Of a stretch of DNA of 64,000 nt, positions 11,538 to 24,735 are shown piece after piece. The DNA is taken from NCBI GenBank assembly GCA_028829895.1, contig CM054178.1:100926058-100990057 (forward strand), read 5' to 3'. Origin of the DNA: Sinotaia quadrata. Lineage: Eukaryota; Mollusca; Gastropoda; Architaenioglossa; Viviparidae. A program made the position numbers and the translations under genes. The notes beneath the pieces are model-generated. The model saw nothing but the letters and a program-made list of their open reading frames with translations. It was not told the origin of the DNA and searched no databases. Position 1 is the stretch's first letter; each line of letters opens with the position of its first letter.

Positions 11538-11606
11538 AATATTTTGTGCATTTTTGCTACTGATGTTATATAATATAACATCAGTAGCAAAAATGCACAA
11601 AATATT
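11538..11606. repeat. Perfect 69-bp palindrome
   Basis: Two 34-bp arms around one central base at 11572, with no mismatch that I can see. It lies inside solo LTR copy A. The sequence would form a cruciform or a hairpin in RNA. It may be the remains of a small inverted-repeat insertion; no function is implied. Confidence 0.85.
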
Positions 11607-11995
11607 TTAAAGGCCATTCTCTCTCAATCAGTCAGTTAACTCACCATTAAGCTAACAGCCTCCTTTCATGATAGGACTTCTTGCACACCAAATTCAAGTG
11701 ATTAGACAATAGAATAGACAAAATTCTACAGCATGTGAATTTTTTATCTCCGCCCATTGGCTGATCTCATTCTTGTAAATCTTAGCCATTGGATAATTAA
11801 AACTACTCATCCAGTTGGAACTGGTTTGCATTACATCAGCATTTTCTAGCATTTTCTCATATCGAGTGTTTACTCCAACTCTGATACTTACAAAAATGCC
11901 ATCATAAGGAGATCCCAAGGTTGGGTCACTTCAACAATTTATATTACAGTTATGTTTAGAAATAGGGCTATCCAAATTTACTCCACTATATATAC

Positions 11996-12702
11996 TATTT
12001 GATACTATTTGATTAAATGGAATCAGCACAGTTTTTTTTAACCTTGTGTTTTCAGGAATATATAAATTTAACTATATTTTTGTAGTTTATTTTGATATCT
12101 TCAGCAGTAATTAGAATATAATATATATATTGCAAATACTTCACTCTTGTTGAAACTTTTAATTAATCTCAAGTAGCATAAGGAATTTAAGAAGGCAAAC
12201 AAACCATCTATTGAAATGTGTTTATAAACCAAATGTACAAAAGAAATTATTTGTAAATAAGTAAAGTTTGCAGTTGTCAATGTTTATTTATACTGTCTGA
12301 TAAATTATAAATGTTGGGAGTCAAAAAACAAATCATTTAGTTAAATTTACCTAAGCCATTAAGAGAAAGCTTATCTGTTGTAAATGGGATAATTTTATTC
12401 AATTTGGAATTGCTGCCCCTTAATGCATAACTGTTCGGGTTTGCTGTTGTGTAATGTGACATTGTTTTCATCAATCTTGCTCAATGGTTGTTGTTAACCA
12501 GTAGATGTGCTGTCTTGCTTAATGACTGTTGTTAACCTTAAGGGTATGTTCTGTAAGAGTTGTTATTCACAGGGCTTGCTTTTTTGACATTTGATCGTTG
12601 TCTCTTGGGTATCCTGCTGAATGGTGTTTGACTGTTGTTACCCTGCTGGCTTGCTGTTGTGTGCTTTGTGATTGTTGTTGTGTCCTGAATTCTGTTAACT
12701 AG
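11996..12702 (+). other. Intron 1, 3' part
   Basis: AT-rich and T-rich intron. From about 12430 it contains loosely repeated TTGTTGTT/GCTTGCTGTTG phrases, then the acceptor TAACTAG before exon B. No gene is seen. Confidence 0.6.
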
Positions 12703-12855
12703 CCCCTCCAGTCATATGGACAGGCACTCCAAGTGCCTTCAAGTGTTCATCCGGAAACCCAACCTTCTCGGCCTGTGGTGGGTACTCAAGCAGGGAGGGG
12801 GAAGGGACCACCTCCCCCTATCCCTCCCAAACCACGTTTTGCTCCAAGCAGGAAG
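12703..12855 (+). CDS. PATJ: PATJ/MPDZ-like scaffold, proline-rich exon B
   Basis: A 153-nt exon (51 codons) from acceptor ACTAG|CCCCTC to donor AGGAAG|gtaaca, both in phase 0 and so in frame with exons A and C. It encodes a proline-rich stretch including PPPPIPPKPRF, a likely SH3-ligand-type motif, surrounded by Ser, Gln and Arg. A second possible acceptor CAG at 12709-12711 would remove three codons without changing the frame. Supported by phase continuity, composition and splice sites; there is no domain to confirm it. Confidence 0.65.
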
Positions 12856-13494
12856 GTAACAATACATAGGGATATATCCCTTTCATATTCCTTAAATCTC
12901 ACATTTCATAAACCTCTCACTGGCGCCAGGTTTGATTCTTGTGCATGCCCTTCTTCCTTTTTATCCACTACCTCCTCCCCCTCCCCATCCCATTTAATGA
13001 GGATTGGGTTTGCTTTCATTTAGAATATTCTTTTTGACCAATAATTCTGCATGTGCAGTAGTACTTGGTTTATGCTTTGATACCTGTTAATTCAGCATGC
13101 TTTGATTAAAATGCATTTGTCATCTGAATGTTTATTTGTCATGTACAAAAATGTCTTTAATGATTTTATATTATCCAATTTGGATAGTACTACTACTGCA
13201 TTTAATGCTTCTACCTTTGAGATTAAACCATGAAGAAAGCTAGCAGTTTGTAAAATAATAAAGGACTAAAATGGTGAATTTACAGTTACATATAGACAGT
13301 CATATTTAAGATAGAAGATTTGCATAAACAACATTATGATATTTAGACATGACAAATTCTTTTCATGGAAAGCACTCATGTATACATATTTATAAAGATT
13401 TGGTTAAATAAATACTTTCATTGTCTTTGGTATGAACATAGACTGTACGCACCTACTAGCAAGTTAGGTTGGTATTAACTGTACACTCATTTTT
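12856..13494 (+). other. Intron 2, start
   Basis: AT-rich intron after donor gtaaca. No recognisable gene. Confidence 0.6.
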
Positions 13495-14760
13495 AGTCAG
13501 TCTATATGCAAATTTTGTTTAGTCAGCATATTTGCACAGTTTATATGCAGTTTTGTTTAGTCAACCTATTTCCACAGGCAATATGCACATTTTGTTTAGT
13601 CAGCATATTTGCACATTCTGTATGCAGTTTTGTTTAGTCAGCCTATTTCCACAGGCTATATGCACATTTTATTTAGTCAGCCTGTATGCACATTTTGTTT
13701 AGTCAGTGTATTTCCACAGTCTGTCTATATGCAATTTGTTTAGTCAACCTATTTCCACAGGCTATATGCACATTTTGTTTAGTCAGCATATTTCCACAAG
13801 CTATATACACATTTTATTTAGTTTATGTGCACATTTTGTATAAGTCAGCACATTTCCACAGGCTGTATGCACATTTTGTTTATTCAATCTATATGCACAT
13901 TTTGTTTAGTCAGCATATTTCCACAGGCTATGTGCACATTTTGTTTAGTCAACCTATTTCCACAGGCTGTGTGCACATTTTGTTTAGTCAGCCTATTTGC
14001 ACAGGCTATATGCAGATTTAGTTAAGAGCCTATGTCGACAGGCTATATACACATTTTGTTTAGTCAGCATATTTCCACAGACTATATACACATTTTGTTT
14101 AGTCAGCCTGTTTGCACATTTGTTTAATCAGCCTATAAGCACCTTTTATTTAGTCAATGTATATGTACACTTTGTTTAGTGAGATTGGTAATTATCAGCC
14201 TACATGCATATTTTGTTTAGTGAGATTAAAGATCATTAGCTTATATGCACATTGTGTTTAATGACATTGGTGATAGTCAGCCTATTTGCAAATTTTATTT
14301 AGTAAATTTGGTGAGTCAGCTTTCAATGTATATTTTGTTTAGTAAAATTGGTGATAGCCTATATGCACATTGTTTAGTGACATTGGTGATAGAGAGCCTA
14401 TTTACAAATTTTGTATAGTGAAATTGGTGAAAACTTATATGTAAAATTTGTTTAGGAGATAGTAGTCCTATACACCTAATTTATTAGTAAGATTTTTTGG
14501 TCATAGATTATAATCACCCTTTATATACTTTATTTAGTAAGATTAATGATGGTCACCCTGTACATACTTTATGTTTAGTACAATTAGTGATGGTCAGCCT
14601 ATACATACATGTACTTTGTATAATAAGTTTAGTGATAGTCATCCTATTCTTACTTTCTAATAATAAGATTAATAAGATTAGTGATGGTCACACACTGCAT
14701 ACTTTCTGTTTATTAAGATTGGTGATTGTCAGCCTATATACCTCTTCTGTTAAGTGAATA
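13495..14760 (+). repeat. 39-40 bp minisatellite
   Basis: Tandem units of about 39-40 bp built on TATGCACATTTTGTTTAGTC plus AGCCTATTTCCACAGGC. The array is clear from 13495 to about 14220 and increasingly diverged to about 14760, where units keep only TTTGTTTAGTGA and GTGATAGTCAGCCTAT. Open frames rich in Cys, Phe and His here come from the repeat and are not genes. Confidence 0.85.
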
Positions 14761-16598
14761 ATAGATTCAACAATTTAGCTGCTGTTTTCCTAGCTTTCTA
14801 GTTTAATCAAGTGTTTTAACTTAACCTGCATGATTTTGCATAATTTTTCATTAACATTATATTGTTTTAGTCTGAATAGAACTACTTTAGTGTGATGCAC
14901 AAGATTGTATGTTTGCATGTAGTGGTGTAAAATCACTGTTGCTTGTGCTTATGCATACATGAGTGTGTATGTGTGAAATTTACACATATCTAAGATTGTT
15001 AGAATTTTACATATACCTCTAGTTGTTTTCTTTCTTTTTTTTTTATTATATAATTATTCTTGCTTATGGTTATATGTGTATATAGTTGTAATTAATACAC
15101 TTTGCTAAGTTTTTAGTATTGTTTTGGAATGCTTTATTATATGTCGATATTTAAAAGAAAATGACAGGGCTTTGTTATCAAGGAAAGCAAAACTTGCCTC
15201 CACATCAACAAAACTTAAAAGCCTATTTTGTACAGTGGAATCAGCTGATACGTTTGTTCTGGTTAAAGCCTTTTTCAGTAATGTACTGTTTTTTGTCTTT
15301 TGTGTTTTAGTTAGACATTTTACAGGATTATTTATCTATATTTGTTTGTTGTCAGTTTTATGCACTTAGTTGTAGTAGATTGATTTTCTAGTTGTCTTGT
15401 GTTTGCCATGGAAAATCAATTTCTTGTTAAGCATAGCATATAAATCAGTGCCAAATTACACTTGCCAGATAGTGAAATGTCGTGCTCTTGTTGGCAGAAA
15501 TGTCATGCTCTTACATTAATTATCATCAGAGATGGCATTCTCTACTTCTTAGATCCCTGGATCATTTAGTTTTACAAGCCTTGTTTACAATTGTGTCATA
15601 GTTTACAGGTGTACTTTAATAATAATAAAAATAAGATGATATAATAATATTAGAGCTAGCAGAACAACAGCACTACTAATGGTATTTTGTTAGAGTAATT
15701 AATAGTTAATCTATCCCAAATCTGTCGATACTTATGTTTAATTATAATTATCAAAACAACCTAGATGCAAACACACAATGCAGAATTCTATAAATGCTTT
15801 TTATACTTGTAAATGTTGAAGTTGGTTAGCAAAACCAACAAAATATAAATGAAAAGTACAAGAAATAAAGTTGATAACAAATGCATGAGTACCAATTCAT
15901 ATAGATGGAAAAAAAGTTCTTGACGGATATGAATGCTAATTCTGTTCATATTGATGGAAAATAGTTCATGTATGAATACTGATTCTATTCATAGAGACGG
16001 AAAAGATATAAAAAGATGTGTTATACATTTTGAGATTAAGGTGCATTGTGCACACAAAAAAATTAGTACTAAAAGAATATTTAGTGCAGAGAATAAAATT
16101 GAAAACTCTTCAACTTGAGACCTTTATAACCTTGTTCCCCATTGACCTATTTTGTAGATTTGCATTTGAAGGGAGTTGACTTACATTTAGCATGAAGGGT
16201 TCATGGCATCAGTTAGTTTCTACAGAATCTACTAATCATGGCATTGTTGTGCTTAAACACTAGAACTGAAAGAATGTATACCATGCATACTTTTTATTGA
16301 CAACTCATTGTTGGTAAAGGTGTTTAGCATTAATTCTGAACTTGTACAAGGTCTTAAATATTTTATAGTTTTAAAGATATATCAGGATAGACAAAATCTG
16401 TCTATTTGTCTGTGTCTATACAGTCTATCTGTGTCTTTCTTTCCACCCACCTCTCTCTCTATACAGTCTGATCTAATTTAGCCTCTTAGTCTGATATACT
16501 AATATTCCCATTCTCTTTGCTCAGTAGATAACAAAAGTATAAAAAAAATTAACAGCATATGAACTCCAGTGTAATATTTCATTGTATTTTAAACATTG
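14761..16598 (+). other. Intron 2 sequence, mostly unique
   Basis: AT-rich intron. The only structure seen is a short degenerate tandem repeat of about 55 bp at about 15890-16010 (units with AATTC/TATTCATA..GATGGAAAA). No gene is seen. Confidence 0.55.
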
Positions 16599-17404
16599 GA
16601 TTGTGTGATGTGAATGCCACCTTAGTTATTGGTTATGATTATTATTATTAATCACACATAGCTAATTACAAGTGATGAGAATCTTAATTTATGTTATTAA
16701 TAATTCTCCAGCAGACACCACTCAGCTCTTTCACTTGGCGGATATGCAGGTGCAGTAAACGTTTCCTGTCTTCCACTATATTAAAGATAAACATTGTCCA
16801 TTACACAATATTTCTGTAGGTGGAAAACTTCTTACTAAAGGAGAAGTCCATCTTTTAATCTATATTAAGCAAGCCCCCATCCACCCACTTTGTTTTACAA
16901 CATACAGTTATCAATATGTGTAAGAAGGTCAATAAATTTAACAGTAAATTTATTAAATCAACAATCAAATATACAACATATGAACATAATCTAAGAATGT
17001 TGACATTTACATCACTTCACAGCAATATTTGATCAATGCTGAATAATTATTCAGTTAACTTACCATAAGCTAACGATCGCCGTTATGACCGGACTCTAAT
17101 TATGTTCAAATTCAAATTGATCAGAGTACTTCTTCAGCAAAGAAACTTTAGGTCTGTCCCCACTGGATGAGTTTGTTATGAACAAAGTGTGAGACTATTA
17201 GTCAGAAAAACTACTCATCCAGTTGGAACTGGTTTGGATTGTATCAGCAGTTTTCTAGCATATTTTCAACCCAAGTTGTTTACTCCAATTTGGACACTTA
17301 AAAAAAATATCATCATAAGGAGTGCCCAAGATTGGATTACTTTGACAATTTAACAATTTATATTAATAATTAAGGGATAGGCAAATTTACTCTGCCACAG
17401 ATTG
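16599..17404 (+). mobile_element. Solo LTR, family X copy B
   Basis: Unit 16604-17399 (796 bp) starts TGTGATG and ends CTGCCACA. It is flanked by GATTG at 16599-16603 and 17400-17404, a perfect 5-bp target duplication. It aligns with copies A and C at both ends but lacks roughly 0.85 kb of their middle, so it is an internally deleted solo LTR. Short inverted termini (TGTG/CACA) fit an LTR. Confidence 0.7.
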
Positions 17405-17459
17405 ACACTCAGAGTAACCAATAGTGTATCATTTGGTTTTGAAAGAGTGCTAGTTTTAA

Positions 17460-19416
17460 CAACAGTTAATGTAGTTTGTTGAATTGTGTTCCATTGTCAG
17501 ACTTCATGGGGAATCCCCACGTGGCCCACACTGACAACAATGCCTCTGTGACTCACACAGTTTCTATTTTTGCATAGCGCGATGGCCTTGGGGTATCGCA
17601 TCACAAAGTCCACAATCATCAAAATATAGGAGTGTCCACTCATAGACCATTGGTGCTAACAGTCTATGGCTACATGGTTGAACAGTACATTGGTTAATAG
17701 TGTATCTCCTAACGGTATGGATTTCTGTGTATTTTTTGTTGTTGTGCGCTGACAAATGTCACATGATTTACAAAAATTTTTAATGTCATGCATTAAGCCT
17801 GGCCAAAACAAATCTTTATATTTTGGTTGTCTTCTTGTCACTTGTATGCCTCCATGTTAAACTATCATGAATGAGAGTAAGAATTTCTTTCCTTTTTGTC
17901 TGGGGCATGACTACTTGCTTACAGCAATTACCCCCTTTCTTTGTCTCTCTGTACAAAATTCCTTTCTTGTACACATACTCTACACATCCACTAGCGCCAT
18001 TGCTCACATGTTTGTCCACTACAAATTTACATCCAGCATGTCATCTGTCTGCTGTAGCATTTTAAATACTTATGGTATAGTATTTGCTATAGGTCTGGTG
18101 TTTATGGTCAGAGGTTTGTCACTTTGTCTTTTGCTGCTTGCCCTAGTCTCAGCTATATGTATGTGTGTGGGTACTTGATTACACATCTCAGGATTTGGGG
18201 AAGGGTAGAACATAACGACAACCTAAAATTCCTTGATACATGTAATTCATCAAGACTGCTGCTTGTAAGTCTCCTTGTCACATAACTTGTCTCAATGCAG
18301 ACTTTTGCTATGAGTAATATATCACATACCATTAGCATATGACACTGATACTGTTTCTCCAGTATAGTCCTTTTTGTCTACTAACATGGCATCAAGAAGT
18401 ACAGGAAAACTACACCCAGTGTCTAAAACAATATTTATTTCTTTGTCCCCACAAAACCATGAGTCATGTTAACTGGATGCATCCTTGTCTTCACTGTTTT
18501 TTATCACACAGACACAGTTTGGTAAATGCATGTACGATCATGTGCCAAATCATGTGCCAAATGTCCTCGCTTGTTATAGTTGTAACACACCCTAGCCTAG
18601 GGCTGTTCTCTGTCATCTTTGTGGCTTAATTTGGGGGTGGGGCTTAATTTCTTCTTTAAAACTTTTTTCCTTTCCCCAAAACTACTGCTTTGGAATAATC
18701 CTTTATTTACACCAGTGCAATGCACTGTCCGGCTATTTTCAGTACAAATTTCACTGGATTTACCATTTTGTGGTTGCTTTGTGTTGCATTATAGTGGTTG
18801 GCCCACACAGCTATATCATCTAAATCTTTATGGTCCCTCTCAGCCAAAAATGTGATCAAGTACGGCCTTTGGTTCTCCATCATGTTTTCTTTAATACACA
18901 GCTCTAAGTCCGGAGAAACTTGTCTTGATCTCTGCCAGTGTAATCTTTTTCTTGAATAAGCGATGTAACTTAGAGTGATATTGGTGGTGAATAATGCAGT
19001 TTCTTTTTTGCATGTGCCTAAACAGTTTTCAGTATTGCTCAGCTGAAATTTTAAATCTTATGTGTGAAGCTTTGCCTCATTTTTGGGCAAGGTGTGGTAC
19101 ACATCATTTGGCTGTCTGGTAATAAACAAGACACATTTATTGCACATTGCTACTTTGGAATTTAGTGTGCTTTGGCCAAACGTTCAAACTGAATCAAATA
19201 TTCCTCTATGTTTTCTCCTTTATCGTCAAAACTTTGGAAAAGGATTTGCACAATACATTTGTCACATCTTGGCATGAAATGACTCTCAAAGACATTTGCA
19301 TCATCTACACCCTCTGGATCTGTTCTGACTGAACCCTCCCCCTTCTTTGCATTAGCTTCAGCTAGTTTGATTTTTACCTCTAAACTGTTTAGGCACATGC
19401 AAAAAAGAAACTGCAA
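17460..19416 (-). pseudogene. Decayed Gmr1-like retrotransposon: gag, protease and integrase remnants
   Basis: Read on the minus strand from 19416 down. A gag-like stretch (19416-19162) includes ENIEEYLIQFERLAKAH, matching the capsid style of the intact element. A damaged CCHC knuckle follows near 18590-18545. A protease stretch at about 18460-18320 has VLDTGCS, then DYTGETVSVSYANG, very like the intact element. Next are an integrase zinc-binding region (about 18019-17760, with CDICQRT) and core fragments with HVAIDC (near 17662) and SDNGTQF (near 17496). Several stops and frameshifts break it. Protease is followed within about 150 codons by integrase with no RT between, the same unusual order as at 4218. 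No LTR was identified for it; family-X copy B lies alongside at 17399, possibly by chance. Confidence 0.8.
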
Positions 19417-19440
19417 TACTCCCAGTTAGTACAGTTTAAT

Positions 19441-22400
19441 ATTCTTTGAAGCTGTTTCTTTAAACAACTAAAAAATGTGGACAGTTCATACACGACAGAA
19501 AAGATCCCTCATTATAATATGGCCTCACATACAATGCAGTCACATTTTTTTGATCCAAAGGATCACATTATATCAATTCACCAGCGTATTTTCATTTTTA
19601 TTAATGTTAAAAGAACAGCTGGATAATTGAGTGGCAAGAAACTACTGACATTTTAAAATTAGATTTCTTGGTCCACACATATTAAATACACACTCCCAAT
19701 ACTCACATGCAGGCATATCATGGATCATAATATATTAATAATAATACATAATTTTAGTTTAGCATAAAGATTTTTGTATTAGACTAATATACTTGAGCAT
19801 TTGAAATCTGAATTTTGTTATTTGAATTTATTTAAACTGTTAATATGTCTAAATGTCAGACTGTCATTTACAAAGATCACTTTGATGTCTCTTATGGGTG
19901 ATCATTAGAGTGTTTCCTGCTGTGCTATTAATATAATTTTTCAGTGCAGCTTAAAGTAGATAATGCTCTTAATTTAAGGTTAGGTTCTGTATCACTCCTT
20001 AAATATATATTTCTCCTTCTAGTCTTTTTTAAAATTTTTGTTTTATTTGGCAGGAATTAAAAAAAAAAAGAAAACAAACACTCCATCCCCACCAAAAGAA
20101 TGAGAGCCAAATACAAAAAAATTCTCACAACAAAATAAAACTATTGTCTTTAGAGTTTGGTGGTAATTTTTATCCCACCAGTAATGAATGCAGTGATAAC
20201 CTCACAGCCTCATTCACGTGCTTTGCTGTACATTTGCTCTTTAAGAAATCAGTGGCCAAGAGCATTGAGAGGCAAGTTAAATAAAATATAAGCAGAGTGC
20301 AAGAACAATTACTGCCCCCAACATACTGCAGAATAACATAATAAAATATGTATAGATGAAAAGTAAAAAAAATGCCATATATAGAGCAATGTAAATGGAC
20401 ACATGAATGACAACAATATTTACATATTCAGAGGCTTAATGGAAAATAAATGGTAGCATTTGCTAGATGCCAGAAATGACCTGACGAGGTAACTAAAGGC
20501 AGGAGAAAACATATCGTGCCTGTAAGAGCCAGCAGTAGCATGATTGACAGAAGAAAACAAACATAAAGAATCAGGATGGTAAAAATAAATATTTGTCATC
20601 ATTAGATTTTTTTAAAAATAAAATAAAAAGATCCTACAGCAAAGACAAATAATTGTCAGTAAGGTTTTATTTATCATATAATGTGTGTGAAATTTTGTGG
20701 CAATATGTTCTTGCATCTGCATCAAGTAGAGAAAACCGTTTTCAGTTATGTATGCATTTCTATCAGTAGCATATTATTATAAGTAATATAGGTATGTAAT
20801 ATGTATATTTATGCTCTATTGCTGCTGACAATGGCAAGCAACCCATCAAATAAATAAATACCTCAAATAGAGAAATGTGCAGATAAAGAAAGAGTCCTCT
20901 TAAGTGCACTTAGGAGAGTTTCAGAGCCAGGCCACCATGGTGATTTGGCTTTGTGAAGACTTAATCAGTTTGATACATATAGTCAGTAAATTCAAGCAAT
21001 GCTTAGCATTATAGGGCTTTTGTGTGTGAATCAGTACAAAACATATTCTTAGTAATTTCAAGCAATGCTGGGCACTATATCACTTTGTGTATGTGATTTT
21101 CTGCAAGTTCTCATGTAAAGCAATTAGTTGCTACAGTGCCATAAAGTCATCTCATAAACATTAGCATTCTTTGGAAATTGTTCTTTATTATATGTAACAG
21201 TAAGTAATTGACATCATTTTAAAAGAACTTGTTTATATGACTACATGATGTTAATAACGTCATATTTCTCTTCCAGTTAGTTTTGAAACAGAGACAATAT
21301 TAATATATATTTTGTAGGTATTTTTACATAACCAGTCTGGTATTTTGGGGGGTTTGTTCTAAATTGTTAGTTTAATAATTCTTCATGGCTTAAATTTTGT
21401 GATTTACATTGCATGTAAAACCTTCAGAGAATGTTACTGTTAGGTTAGTAATTTAGCTTTAAAAAGTCAAAATTTTAAGAGTCTTTGAACATATCTGTAT
21501 TTTTGTAGTTTGTGATTATTCACCTGCATGCTTATGTGCGCACACTAAAATCTGCAAGCTTTTATGTGCACACACACACACTCACACTGACAATTCCTTT
21601 TAACCAGAAAGTTTAGTAATAGTTTTATCTTTTTATTTTATTTTATTTCTTTTGGGTTACAATTTACAGAATATTAGGTTAGAAATTTCACTTTTAAGAG
21701 TCCATAGGTTAAAAAATTATGTAGTTACATAGGTCATGATTACTGACATTCTTTTACACAAATTACCAGCATTAACATGCATTATCTCACTCACTCACTC
21801 ACTCACTCACTCATATGCATGCATGCATACACCTGCACACACATAAAATTTTCTTCTCCCACACCTGGAGTTTTAAATTTACACATATCTAAAGATGGTT
21901 TCCATCAGAAATAGAAATTATTGATATAGTAATTATTTTCTCTGGTTTGTTTTATGAATTATTATAGATATTGATTTTTTTAGCACAAAATATTCTGCTC
22001 TGTTGGGCCTGCCCCTTACTCTTAAACATAATTTCTTTATGATTACAGTACATATATGCACACCTTTTCATTTGTTATGTTTCTCATTCTTGTGTGCCTG
22101 ACTGAGAAGTACTGCTAGGTTTGTGGGTGGGGCATTTTTGAAGGCATATGCTATTTCCTTTTGTGCGTTGCGACAGATTGCACAAATCATCATCTTGATC
22201 TTCTTAGCATCATGGCTTATACTCATTGTTACTGCTCGGCTTTCATCTGTTTTAGTAGTTTGGGATTATAATTATGTCTGCATTCAGGAGCAGATAGTAC
22301 TGAGTCCTCACGCTATGAGCGAAATAACATATTCGATTTTCCTTCTCTGTTGGTCCTCTCAACATCATACTGGCTCTCATCAAAATGAATCTGGCTGGCC

Positions 22401-24235
22401 CTTAATGGTTTGCTCGGGGTTTTGTGGAGCATGGAGCATCATTCTTGTTGTTTGTGACTGCTAACACTTGGTGGTGTCATGGATATAATATGTTCTTCAG
22501 TGCCTTGATTTTGAGTTCTGGTGGTGAAATGGAACTTTGGATATTTTTTATGTGCACTGTTTTTGGAATGTCTTGTTAGTGGTAGTTTTATTTAAGTGTA
22601 AAATACTTCTGGTTCAAATTCATTGTTAGCCTTGTAAAATAATTTGTAATTCTTTATTATTTTAATTTTTCATTATAATTGTTTGGATCATAATTCTATG
22701 CTATTGACAGTTTTTATTCACTGATTAGGCTACTTGTACCTTCCTACAGATTTGACATTAGTCAACTAAAAATTGTAATAAAAATAAAAATTTCTTAACT
22801 TCTAAAATTAACACTTGTATTTTTGTACAACAATTTCTTATGTATATAAGTTTTTGTTGTTTTTAATAAACATATCATCAAATAATTATTCTCTTTCCAA
22901 ACTTAGTCAAAAAGAAAAAAATTAGATCTTGTTGAATTATCCACTACTAGAAATGTTTAAATTCTTTAAACCTTTATTTAGAGATACGTTTTCTTGAAAG
23001 TTGAAAGAATAATAGCATGTCTACTTATATTTTGCTTTAAAAATTTCACTGTAGAAATATCAGGTTGTGTGCAATAGATATTTCTTGATCAGGCTAGACT
23101 TTTAGAGATGGTTAGGTTCTAAAAAACATAAACAAAAATAAAACAAATATGTTTTATATATCTGTCAACATCCTCAGCATATGCATCGTTAAAAAATGCA
23201 CTGATGAAAACAGTGATTTGAGTGCCAAAGGACCAACAGTTGAGCATTAGGTTTTTCTTCAGGAATCTTAGTGTGTGTGCATAACCATATCATTTGATCA
23301 TCTAGTCTTGTGAATGAAGGCCTTTGGACTCTCACACTTGAGCAGAAATGTATGTGTTCTGCTGCAGAAAGACTAGAACTCTCTCAATAAGGTCTCTGTC
23401 AGGAAGCAGGAAACACCACACCAATACTAAGGTAACTAGCTCACTGTCTGCATCATTGTAGTAGAACTTGATTGGAGCTGATTGCTTTATTTATTCTTGT
23501 GTGGATGGATGGATGAATATTTTGTTTGAAATGAGTTAACAAATAATTTGGTGGATATCCAGTTTGAAATGAGTTCAGAATAATGTGGTGGAGAAATTAC
23601 TTGCTTCTATTCAGATTTGTCTAGTTTTGTTTCTGTTCAGTATGACTTTAAACTTTGGTAAATTTTGTGAATGAGTTAAATCTAAAAAGAACATAAGAGT
23701 TAATAAATAATAAAGTTATTTTTTTTAGTTATAATGTTAATAAAATACATGACAACTGCAGAAAAAGGTTTATTGAAATGAACGTAACATTGTTAGTTAA
23801 TTTTTATTATTTTTGCTTATTACTTTTCTTCATTAATTATTTCTGGCACTCAATCTGGGCTGCACATGTTGAAATTCCAGTGATTTCCTGAAGGAGATAT
23901 ACTCTCAATATAACTGCCAACTTTCCCTGGCCATATTCCAAAAAGTTTAGGTGGAACTGTTGGTATTGTCCATTACATGTATTTCTTAGATGGGGATTTA
24001 GCCTTGTCTGCCTTCTTCACTTTCTCTGTTCTTGTTTTTGGGGAGGATGGAGCTGGGTCTTATTCATTAATACTCTAATAGGTCTGTTTCAGCATTACAT
24101 TATTAATATCAATGGCTTGTTTCTGTTCTAATCATGCCTGTTTCAATCTCATGTTGTTTACATCACTGGTTCGTTTTTATTCTGTTTTTTCTTTCCAGTC
24201 TCCATAAGGATTTGATATATATTTGAGTTTATGGT
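19441..24235 (+). other. Long stretch of intron 2 without recognised genes
   Basis: AT-rich intron sequence. Open frames such as 22123-22464 look random and match no family that I recognise. A CACT microsatellite at 21787-21813 is the only clear simple repeat. Confidence 0.5.
21787..21813. repeat. (TCAC)n microsatellite
   Basis: Six perfect TCAC units plus a partial one. Confidence 0.9.
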
Positions 24236-24735
24236 TTATTCAGAGGGTGTAATTTATAATTCATTCAAGGGTCATAATTTGTGATTCATTCAGGGGTCTT
24301 AGTTTGTGATTCATTTAAGGATTGCAATAAAGTGGCTCATTCAGAGGGTGTAATGTATAATATAATTCATTCGAGCATAATAATTTGTTATTCATTCTGT
24401 AGTCATAGTTTTTGATTCATTTAAAGATTGCAGTTTATGGTTCATTCATGTGGTGTAATTTATGATTCATTCAGGGGTTGTAGTTTGTGATTTATTTAGG
24501 GATTGTAATTTGTGGTTCATTCAGGTGTACAGTTTGTGATTCATTCAATGAGTGTAATTTATAATTCATTCAGGGGTTGAAGTTTGTGATTCATTTAGGG
24601 ATTGTAGTTTATGGTTCATTTAGGAGGTGTAATTTGCGCTTCATTCAGGGGTCAAAGCTTGTGATTCATTCAAGGGTTTTAGTTTGTGATTGATTTAGAT
24701 GGTTGAGTTTGTGGTTCATTTAAGGGTGCAGTTTG
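24236..24735 (+). repeat. Minisatellite of about 28-30 bp units
   Basis: Degenerate tandem array based on GTAATTTATGATTCATTCAG and GGGTTGTAGTTTGTGATTCA phrases, with many small indels. It is non-coding. Confidence 0.8.

Larger units (their letters stand above)
2019..11995 (+). mobile_element. Solo LTR, family X copy A, split by a younger retrotransposon
   Basis: An old LTR-like unit whose two parts (2024-2052 and 10322-11990) flank the Gmr1-like element. Removing that element restores a sequence alignable with copies at 16604-17399 and, inverted, 31932-34466. Shared blocks include the first 30 bp, a block near 10360-10650 (Tsp-rich start, AATAAATTTA motifs) and a terminal block near 11620-11988. 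The flanks show TATAC at 2019-2023 and again at 11991-11995, a 5-bp duplication typical of LTR integration. The unit without its passenger is about 1.7 kb. No internal retrotransposon domain remains, hence solo LTR. The 3' end is blurred by a TA run. Confidence 0.6.

Noticed and set aside
15124..15369. 81-codon open frame in intron 2
   Set aside because: Hydrophobic and Cys-rich tail without a signal or domain. No supporting structure.
22123..22464. 113-codon open frame
   Set aside because: There is no recognisable domain, composition matches the intron, and neither strand gives a family match that I know.
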